A stretch of 5,690 nt of DNA. Origin: Vulcanimicrobiota bacterium (lineage in GTDB: Bacteria; Vulcanimicrobiota; Vulcanimicrobiia; Vulcanimicrobiales; Vulcanimicrobiaceae). The position numbers and the translations under genes were made by a program. Positions 1 to 4,806 of the stretch are shown one piece after another (positions within the stretch are counted from its first letter, which is position 1; each line of letters opens with the position of its first letter). The notes under the pieces are model-generated. The model was not told the DNA's origin, made no database searches, and saw nothing but the letters and a program-made list of their open reading frames with translations. The DNA lies in assembly GCA_003155175.1 (NCBI GenBank), contig PMFP01000118.1, positions 1 to 5,690 on the forward strand. The letters are read 5' to 3'.

Positions 1-17
1 CGATAGGACATATAAAC

Positions 18-482
18 ATGAACGTACGCCAATCTGCCCTTGCCCGTAAGCAACTGGAACGGCGACTTGCGCCGCTGAGGGATATAACGACGGCCGCGCC
101 TCCAAAAGGCTGGATCAAGGCCATTCGAGAGTCCCTGGGCATGACGGCCCGGCAACTCGCCGCTCGCATGGGCGCGGCGCCCTCGCGTATCCCTGCGATA
201 GAGAAAGCGGAAGTTTCCGGCGCGACGACGTTGAGGACCATGCGCCGGGCTGCCGAGGCGATGAACTGTTCCTTCGTCTATGCGTTCGTGCCGATTGAAC
301 CGCTCGATGACATCCTTCGCAGGCGCGCGATGCTGAAGGCGCGAGGCGATGTCGCGCGCGTCGATCACAGCATGCGCATTGAGAATCAAGCGCTCCTCAA
401 GTCCGATCTTAATGCCGACGTGAAACGTTCTGCCGACCTCAACCTAGCCGGGTCGCTGCGCGGCCTGTGGGACGAGGCATGA
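18..482 (+). CDS. Mobile mystery protein A family XRE-type DNA-binding protein, putative antitoxin
   Basis: This 154-residue protein is probably the transcriptional regulator and antitoxin partner of the Fic protein encoded just downstream. Residues about 32-88 form an XRE/Cro-type helix-turn-helix region (WIKAIRESLGMTARQLAARM, then a recognition-helix stretch around SRIPAIEKAE). The N-terminal basic helix, the following 'NCSFVYAFVPIEPLDDIL' segment and the tail are typical of the mobile mystery protein A family, and the length is normal for it. Residues 118-123 read S-M-R-I-E-N, matching the (S/T)xxxE(G/N) inhibitory motif of Fic antitoxins, so direct inhibition of the partner is plausible (inference). 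The ATG is supported by AGGA at 5-8 with a 9-nt spacer. Only 17 nt of leader is visible, so promoter and operator lie outside. The next gene starts 8 nt after the stop, implying one transcript. Family assignment is confident; the antitoxin role is inferred. Confidence 0.88.
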   Translation: MNVRQSALARKQLERRLAPLRDITTAAPPKGWIKAIRESLGMTARQLAARMGAAPSRIPAIEKAEVSGATTLRTMRRAAEAMNCSFVYAFVPIEPLDDILRRRAMLKARGDVARVDHSMRIENQALLKSDLNADVKRSADLNLAGSLRGLWDEA

Positions 483-489
483 GATCGTC

Positions 490-1080
490 GTGCCCGATCC
501 TCCGCTCGATCGCGACGACGACGCAAACACACCGCTAACCCCCGAGGAGCGCGAAGATCTCGTTCCGTCCTACGTCACGCTGCGACACGAATTAAACGAA
601 GCCGAGCAGATCAATATCGGTGAAGCCCAACGCTGGGCTTATGCCAGCCGGCGCGACGTACTCGACCGGGATTTTCTGAGCGAATTGCACCGGCGGATGT
701 TCGGCGACGTTTGGCGTTGGGCGGGCCAGTACCGTAAGTCCGAGCGCAACATCGGCGTGGATCCCTACCGGATTGCCGCGGACGTGCAGCAGACCGTCGA
801 CGATGCGAGGTTTTGGGTGGAGCACGCGACCTATCCGCCCGACGAAATCGCCGTGCGGTTCAGCCACCGCCTCGTCTTCATTCACCCCTTCCCGAATGGG
901 AACGGTCGCTTATCGCGCCTCGCCGGCGATCTTCTCGCCCGTCGACTCGGGCAGTCGCCCTTCACGTGGGGGCGGGTCAGCCTGGTCGACGGCGGAGCGA
1001 TGCGAGCGCGATATGTAGAGGCGCTACGCGCCGCAGACGGTCACGATATTGCACCGCTCGTGCTGTTCGCCCGCTCTTGA
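490..1080 (+). CDS. Mobile mystery protein B family Fic-domain protein, putative toxin
   Basis: Fic-domain protein of 196 residues; Fic enzymes usually transfer AMP from ATP onto a hydroxyl side chain of a target protein. The Fic motif HPFPNGNGRLSR spans residues 132-143, with catalytic His132, anion-binding GNGR and second Arg143. The usual Asp/Glu between Phe and GNGR is Asn136. The N-terminal TPLTPEEREDLVPSYVT (about 15-30) and HELNEAEQINI stretches are typical of mobile mystery protein B, and the length fits, so the gene appears intact. No (S/T)xxxE(G/N) motif was noticed within this protein, consistent with a class I Fic whose inhibitor is a separate protein, here the upstream XRE gene. 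GTG 490 is the only sensible start: the ATG at 479 is in another frame and stops quickly. The GAGG at 474-477 lies inside the upstream gene with a rather long 12-nt spacer, so translation is probably coupled. Target and activity are unknown. Confidence 0.88.
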   Translation: MPDPPLDRDDDANTPLTPEEREDLVPSYVTLRHELNEAEQINIGEAQRWAYASRRDVLDRDFLSELHRRMFGDVWRWAGQYRKSERNIGVDPYRIAADVQQTVDDARFWVEHATYPPDEIAVRFSHRLVFIHPFPNGNGRLSRLAGDLLARRLGQSPFTWGRVSLVDGGAMRARYVEALRAADGHDIAPLVLFARS

Positions 1081-1112
1081 GGCCGATCAGCATGGTCCTT
1101 AGACGGGCGCGT

Positions 1113-1151
1113 CCTTCGACAAGCTCTGCCCTTCGACAAGCCAGGGTGACA
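1113..1151 (+). repeat. Dispersed CCTTCGACAAG-type repeat, two degenerate units
   Basis: Two adjacent units lie in the gap between the convergent Fic and DUF488 genes. Unit one, 1113-1126, is CCTTCGACAAGCTC. Unit two, 1129-1151, is CCCTTCGACAAG followed by CCAGGGTGACA, lacking one T relative to the fuller copy at 3036-3060. Similar elements are common in intergenic regions of many high-GC bacteria. The 78-bp gap (1081-1158) holds nothing else I can name; no convincing bidirectional terminator is visible. Confidence 0.7.
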
Positions 1152-1158
1152 GTGGAAT

Positions 1159-1644
1159 TCACCAGATGCCGGACTCTTCGGATTCGGGCTTGAGGATTAC
1201 GCGGCTTCCTTCCATGTGGTCGACCTCGCGGAGCCGGACGTTCTTGGCTTCATCGTACCGCTCGGGGTCGGCGAGATCCATGTTCGAGGAGACCGGTAGG
1301 TACAGCTGCGGCCACGGACGATCGCTTTCGGGGATTTCGATTCCGAGAGCGGTTGCAAGCCAGTTGGCCGCGAGCCGGCGATGGCAAGGGTCGCCCGGCC
1401 GTTCGTTGCAGATCAATAGCGCGTCGGGACCGGCGAGCTCGAGGAGCTCGGCGTACACCTGCGCCGGATCGAGGTTTGCGAGCTGCGCGTTGTATTGGGC
1501 GTCGAAGCCGGCGTTTGTGGGGCGCAACTCCGTTAACGGCGCTAGGGGCGCGTAGCGTTTGCCTTGGTACGCTGTCGGAACGGACCGCGCGATGGATACC
1601 GCGTGCGGATCCTTTCCGGCGTTACGAAAACAGGCAGTTTGCAC
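1159..1644 (-). CDS. DUF488 family protein
   Basis: A 161-residue protein of the DUF488 family, whose biochemical role is unknown. The signature CNERPGDPCHRR lies at residues 79-90 (Cys79, Cys87, His88, Arg89), preceded by a hydrophobic strand DALLI and followed by a helix LAANWLATAL. The N-terminal 'T..F.N' pattern, the HAVSIARSVP segment (14-23) and the YAPLAPLTEL segment (31-40) are also family-like, so the protein seems complete. The C-terminal 50 residues are acidic and less conserved. The start is GTG at 1644: an in-frame TGA lies at 1665-1663, and GGAG (1655-1652 on this strand) sits 7 nt upstream. The gene is convergent with the mobile mystery pair and divergent from the larger Fic gene, so it is transcribed alone. 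DUF488 proteins often sit in accessory or defence-like neighbourhoods, but nothing here ties it functionally to either Fic gene. Confidence 0.85.
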   Translation of the reverse strand: MQTACFRNAGKDPHAVSIARSVPTAYQGKRYAPLAPLTELRPTNAGFDAQYNAQLANLDPAQVYAELLELAGPDALLICNERPGDPCHRRLAANWLATALGIEIPESDRPWPQLYLPVSSNMDLADPERYDEAKNVRLREVDHMEGSRVILKPESEESGIW

Positions 1645-1719
1645 TCTTGGTCTCCGACTCGGTCATCGAGGCGGTTCAGCTTTGCCCTTCGACGGCGCCC
1701 GAGCCTTGTTAACACTCAG

Positions 1720-1748
1720 TTGCCGGTTGCTTAATTGAGGTTTATAGC
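1720..1748 (+). promoter_or_regulatory. Candidate sigma70-like promoter for the larger Fic gene
   Basis: TTGCCG at 1720-1725 (4 of 6 matches to TTGACA) and TATAGC at 1743-1748 (4 of 6 to TATAAT) are separated by exactly 17 nt. Transcription would begin near 1755, leaving only about 7 nt before the ATG at 1762. That agrees with the absence of a Shine-Dalgarno sequence at the usual distance; the nearest, GAGG at 1737-1740, is 21 nt away. The local AT-rich patch stands out from the GC-rich surroundings. Core promoter consensus for this organism is unknown, so this is tentative. Confidence 0.4.
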
Positions 1749-1762
1749 ATAAAGTTCAATTA
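1732..1762. promoter_or_regulatory. 31-bp imperfect palindrome, probable operator at the Fic start codon
   Basis: The arms are TAATTGA-GG-TTTAT (1732-1745) and ATAAA-GT-TCAATTA (1749-1762), around a 3-bp centre AGC. Twelve of fourteen arm positions are complementary; the only mismatches are the GG/GT dinucleotides. The last base of the palindrome is the A of the ATG at 1762. It covers the putative -10 element and start site, so a bound dimer would block transcription. The arrangement of two half-sites in each arm suits a dimeric winged-helix or helix-turn-helix regulator. As RNA it would be a weak AU-rich hairpin, so DNA binding is the likelier function. The binding protein is not known; the Fic protein's own C-terminal winged helix is one candidate. 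Confidence 0.6.
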
Positions 1763-3057
1763 TGGCGCGATTTGAGGAGCGTTTGTGGGAGTGGGCCGGT
1801 CCGGGATCCGGGCTCTCGCGCAAGGATCGGCGAGGCGGAGCTTATGAGGTCTATATCCCCGATTCGCTGATCGGAGGTGAATTTTGGCTTGGGGGGCGGG
1901 AGAGCGCCGATGTTTCCGACGCCGAGCGAGAGATCACGCTTCTAGAATCGCACTCGTCGGCTTTGGTGGACACCGAAGCGCTTGCGCGCCTCCTGCTCCG
2001 TGCCGAGTCGGTGGCGTCGTCCCGAATCGAAGGCCTGGTGGTGGGGCCGGCGCGCATCTTACGCGCCGATGCTGCCCGCGAGAGTGGCGAGCCAGAACGC
2101 GACGAGACCGCGGCCGAGGTGCTCGGCAATATCGAAGCGATGAGCCACGCGCTGCACTCCGTGAACGAAGGCCAGGACATCACGCTTCCCCTGTTGCTAG
2201 AAGCTCATCGCCGACTGCTGACTCCTACGGCGCTCGCTCCGTACGCGGGGCAACTCAGAACCGTCCAAAATTGGATCGGCGGCAGTTCGTATAACCCGTG
2301 CTCGGCCATTTTCGTACCGCCTCCGCCCGAGCTGGTCGAGGAGCTCATGCTGGATCTCTGTCGATTTTGCAACGATGATTCGTTGCCGACCGTAGCGCAA
2401 GCGGCGATCGCGCATGCCCAGTTTGAAACGATCCATCCGTTCGTTGACGGGAACGGCCGTATCGGCCGGGCGCTCATTCACCTCGTTTTTCGCCGGCGCG
2501 GGCTTACGCATCGAACCTCGCCTCCCGTTTCGCTCGTCCTGGCAACGCGAGCGCAAGACTACATGAACGGGTTGAACGCAACGAGCTATGCCGGAGAGCG
2601 AAATTCGCCTGAGGCGACCGCCGCTATTAACCAGTGGGTGGGGACGTTCGCGGCAGCGTGCTCGCGTGCGGCAACGGAAGCGATGGCGTTCGAGGAGCGC
2701 ATTCGGGCGATTCAAGATGGGTGGCGCGCGCGTTTGGGATCGATGCGGTCGGATGCGGCGGCACTGCGGTTGATCGAGATACTGCCGGGCGCTCCGGTTA
2801 TCACGTTGGCTTCGGCGGAGCGCATGATCTCGCGCAGTCTGCGAGCAACGATTGACGGCATGGATGCTCTGCAGAACGTCGGAATCGTAAGGCCGTCAAA
2901 AGTCGGGCGCCGGCGCAAGCAAGTGTTTGAGGCGCACGAAATCATCGATGCGTTTACGGCCCTCGAACGACAGCTCGCGTCACCGGCCGGCGACACGCTG
3001 CTCGAGCTGCCTAGCAGAGCGGTTCCCTCACGCCGCCCTTCGACAGGCTCAGGATGA
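1762..3057 (+). CDS. Fic family protein with N-terminal inhibitory motif and C-terminal winged helix (putative AMPylase)
   Basis: A 431-residue Fic protein of the widespread self-regulated kind, probably an AMP-transferase or de-AMPylase acting in the cytoplasm. Order of parts: Fic/DOC N-terminal domain about 25-105 containing the inhibitory motif S86-S-R-I-E90-G91; Fic core about 145-290 with target-binding flap GGSSYNPCSAIFVPPPP (173-189); canonical motif HPFVDGNGRIGR (225-236) with catalytic His225, acidic Asp229 and Arg236, which Glu90 would contact in the inhibited state; then a likely winged helix-turn-helix about 330-400 (LRLIEILPGAPVITLASAER, then ATIDGMDALQNVGIVRPSK). Everything needed for activity and autoinhibition is visible. 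ATG 1762 follows the N-terminal family pattern (FEERLWEW) and has no nearby Shine-Dalgarno. The final six residues PSTGSG and the TGA are encoded by a dispersed repeat, so the C-terminus is probably altered from the ancestral form. Fic identity is certain; substrate unknown. Confidence 0.93.
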   Translation: MARFEERLWEWAGPGSGLSRKDRRGGAYEVYIPDSLIGGEFWLGGRESADVSDAEREITLLESHSSALVDTEALARLLLRAESVASSRIEGLVVGPARILRADAARESGEPERDETAAEVLGNIEAMSHALHSVNEGQDITLPLLLEAHRRLLTPTALAPYAGQLRTVQNWIGGSSYNPCSAIFVPPPPELVEELMLDLCRFCNDDSLPTVAQAAIAHAQFETIHPFVDGNGRIGRALIHLVFRRRGLTHRTSPPVSLVLATRAQDYMNGLNATSYAGERNSPEATAAINQWVGTFAAACSRAATEAMAFEERIRAIQDGWRARLGSMRSDAAALRLIEILPGAPVITLASAERMISRSLRATIDGMDALQNVGIVRPSKVGRRRKQVFEAHEIIDAFTALERQLASPAGDTLLELPSRAVPSRRPSTGSG

Positions 3058-3083
3058 CACTAAAGGGTGGCTCAGGATGACAC
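3036..3083 (+). repeat. Dispersed repeat, one full copy plus a tandem half copy, overlapping the Fic gene end
   Basis: The full unit at 3036-3060 reads CCCTTCGACAGG then CTCAGGATGACAC. Its second half, GGCTCAGGATGACAC, is repeated exactly at 3069-3083, 23 bp downstream of its first occurrence (3046-3060). The orientation matches the copies at 1113-1151. The stop codon of the upstream Fic gene (3055-3057) lies inside the unit. Intergenic sequence from 3084 to 3163 shows no other clear element besides the ribosome binding site of the next gene. Confidence 0.75.
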
Positions 3084-3152
3084 GAGGATGTCGCGGGAGG
3101 CTTTGTGGGCTTTAGGAAAGGGGCGTGGCTTGTCCGTTGCGCGTTTTGTTGT

Positions 3153-3157
3153 GGAGG
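3153..3157 (+). promoter_or_regulatory. Ribosome binding site that sets the hydrolase start
   Basis: GGAGG lies 6 nt before the ATG at 3164. This favours that ATG over an in-frame GTG at 3125, which would add 13 residues in front of an otherwise well-formed lipoprotein signal peptide. The GTG also has a purine-rich stretch upstream (AGGAAAGGGG from 3113), so it is not excluded. Confidence 0.65.
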
Positions 3158-3163
3158 GCGCTG

Positions 3164-4648
3164 ATGCGTAACGTCGTTGGCGCTTTGGTGCTCGGCTTTT
3201 TGGTTGCGGGGTGCGGCGGGAATCAGGTTCCCTCGACGTCGGCGACGACGTGGAGCGCGTGCTACGAACCTGCGAGCCACCTGGAGTGCGCGCGCGTTGC
3301 GGTGCCGCTGGATTGGAATCACCCGGCGGGAGCGCAGATCGAACTTGCGGTCATTCGGCGGCGGGCGAGTAATGCGCGCGAGCGGATCGGCTCGCTGTTT
3401 TTCAACTGGGGTGGCCCGGGCGTCGCCGGCATTCCCAAGGTCCGGGCGATGGGGGCGCAGCTCGATGCCATCGGCGGAAGGCGATTCGACGTGGTCAGTT
3501 GGGATCCGCGCGGTACCGGCGAGAGCGCTGCCATCCAGTGCTTTGGCAGCGATGCGAGCCGGACGGCGTTCTGGGGTGCCGACTGGTCGGTGCCGACGAC
3601 GAACGAGCAATCGGCGAACTACGTGCCCCAGACGGCGGCGTTCGTGCAGCGCTGTGCGTCGCTGAGCGGCGAGCTGCTCGCGCACGTTTCGACGGCGGAC
3701 ACGGTGCGCGATCTGGATTATCTGCGTCAGGTCGTCGGCGACGCGCAGCTCAACTATCGCGGCATTTCGTACGGTTCGATGATCGGGCAGACGTACGCCA
3801 ATATGTTCCCGCGACGCGTTCGTTCGATGGTGATCGACGGCATCGTGGACCCGGTCGCGTTTACGAGCGGGACCGAAGGGAGCCTTGCCGGGGGTTTCGC
3901 GGATGCCGATCTGGTCTTTGCAAAATTCCAGTCGTTCTGTCAGAGTGCGGGGTCTCGCTGCGCGCTGGCCGGGCGCGGGCCGGTTGCGCCGCGCGTGCAG
4001 GCGTTGCTCGCGCGGTTGCGGCGCGCGCCGATCGGTTCGCTCACGTATGGCGATACGTTGCTGGTGTTGTGGATCCGGCTTGGTTCTCCGGTCGAGTGGC
4101 CCGGACTCGCGGCCCAGCTCGACAAGGCCGATCGCGGCGACGGGTCGGCGCTCGAACGTACCGCTCGCGACGTGAAAGGCTTTCTGTTACCCGCGCTCGA
4201 TTCGGCGGTGCCGCTGCAATGTTCCGACAAGGCGTTTCCGCCCAGTCCCGGAGTGCAGGCGTGGCCCGGCGTGATCGGCAGGCTGAGCGGTGTGAGCTTT
4301 ATCAGCGGGCCCGTGAACGGGTGGCTGCTGTGGGCGCCGTGCGCTTCGTGGCCGGCGCAGAGCACCGGCCGCTATACGGGGCCGTGGAATGCGCAAACGG
4401 CAAATCCGATTCTCGTAATCGGCACGCGGTACGATCCGAACACGGCGTACGCCGCCGCCGTCGCTGCGGCGCGGCGGCTGGGCAATGCCGTCTTGCTTAC
4501 GCAGGACGGGTACGGGCACACCAGCGATGCAGACCCGAGCACGTGCGTGGATCGCGCGATGGCGACGTACTTGGTGGATCTGGTCGCGCCGCCGAAAGGA
4601 ACGGTGTGTCCCTCAGACCGGCTGCCGTTCGACCCAGGATTTCGATAA
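3164..4648 (+). CDS. Secreted lipoprotein alpha/beta hydrolase, tripeptidyl-aminopeptidase-like (S33/TAP type)
   Basis: A 494-residue exported serine hydrolase resembling the tripeptidyl aminopeptidase group, whose members remove short peptides from protein N-termini; the substrate here is unproven. Residues 1-17 are a lipoprotein signal peptide: MRNVV, hydrophobic stretch, lipobox V14-A-G-C17, so the mature protein is probably membrane-anchored. The alpha/beta hydrolase core shows the oxyanion region NWGGPG (81-86), WDPRGTGES (113-120) and nucleophile elbow GISYG with Ser202. The C-terminal TAP-like domain supplies Asp424 (TRYDPNTAY) and His452 (DGYGHTS) and ends with the typical G-T-V-C...PF pattern. 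Ten cysteines besides the lipobox one (33, 42, 126, 164, 259, 266, 353, 393, 461, 482) suggest disulfides and extracytoplasmic folding. Length is normal. It starts 106 nt after the Fic stop with no clear link in function, and no convincing promoter was found in the gap. Fold and triad are secure; peptidase activity is inferred. Confidence 0.9.
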   Translation: MRNVVGALVLGFLVAGCGGNQVPSTSATTWSACYEPASHLECARVAVPLDWNHPAGAQIELAVIRRRASNARERIGSLFFNWGGPGVAGIPKVRAMGAQLDAIGGRRFDVVSWDPRGTGESAAIQCFGSDASRTAFWGADWSVPTTNEQSANYVPQTAAFVQRCASLSGELLAHVSTADTVRDLDYLRQVVGDAQLNYRGISYGSMIGQTYANMFPRRVRSMVIDGIVDPVAFTSGTEGSLAGGFADADLVFAKFQSFCQSAGSRCALAGRGPVAPRVQALLARLRRAPIGSLTYGDTLLVLWIRLGSPVEWPGLAAQLDKADRGDGSALERTARDVKGFLLPALDSAVPLQCSDKAFPPSPGVQAWPGVIGRLSGVSFISGPVNGWLLWAPCASWPAQSTGRYTGPWNAQTANPILVIGTRYDPNTAYAAAVAAARRLGNAVLLTQDGYGHTSDADPSTCVDRAMATYLVDLVAPPKGTVCPSDRLPFDPGFR

Positions 4649-4792
4649 GCGCGGGCAGTAGCGCGTCGGAGAGGGTATCCTGCTCGCGGAATTTTCGCGA
4701 ACGGGCGTTCGGAGTGAAGAAGTTTTTGTTTACGCTTCGGACAACGTTTTGGTTTGAAGCCGGCCGCATGACGGCAATCTTGGGGCTACTTT

Positions 4793-4797
4793 AAGGA
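4793..4797 (+). promoter_or_regulatory. Ribosome binding site of the last gene
   Basis: AAGGA with a 9-nt spacer precedes the ATG at 4807. The 158-bp gap 4649-4806 contains no gene I can support. It has short GC-rich inverted repeats near 4684-4711 and a T-run at 4723-4727, but these do not form a convincing terminator, and no clear promoter was recognised. Confidence 0.6.
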
Positions 4798-4806
4798 TAG
4801 GTGCGA

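Noticed and set aside
5..20. AT-rich ACATATAAAC before the XRE gene as an operator related to the 1732-1762 palindrome
   Set aside because: Too little upstream sequence is visible and the similarity to TTTATAGCATAAA is slight.
479..490. ATG overlapping the stop of the XRE gene (ATGA) as start of the Fic partner
   Set aside because: It is out of frame with the Fic gene and its frame meets a stop within about 20 codons.
1684..1694. GCCCTTCGACG in the leader of the DUF488 gene as a further repeat copy
   Set aside because: Only about nine bases match and the CAGGRTGACA half is absent; chance or a fragment too short to call.
3125..3163. GTG start at 3125 for the hydrolase, adding 13 residues
   Set aside because: The ATG at 3164 has GGAGG at ideal spacing and begins a compact lipoprotein signal peptide; the extension would be an atypical N-terminal lead.
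4684..4727. Rho-independent terminator after the hydrolase gene
   Set aside because: CGAAC-GGGC-GTTCG (4698-4711) is only a 5-bp stem and the T-run at 4723 is 11 nt away; the alternative TCGCG/CGCGA pairing is equally weak.
4497..4769. 90-codon minus-strand frame across the hydrolase end and the following gap
   Set aside because: Mostly antisense to the hydrolase and no family-like sequence; no supporting ribosome binding site was identified.
3499..4794. Long alternative open frame inside the hydrolase gene
   Set aside because: Arg-rich, low-complexity translation with no recognisable motif, fully overlapping a gene with a complete catalytic triad; a GC-rich shadow frame.
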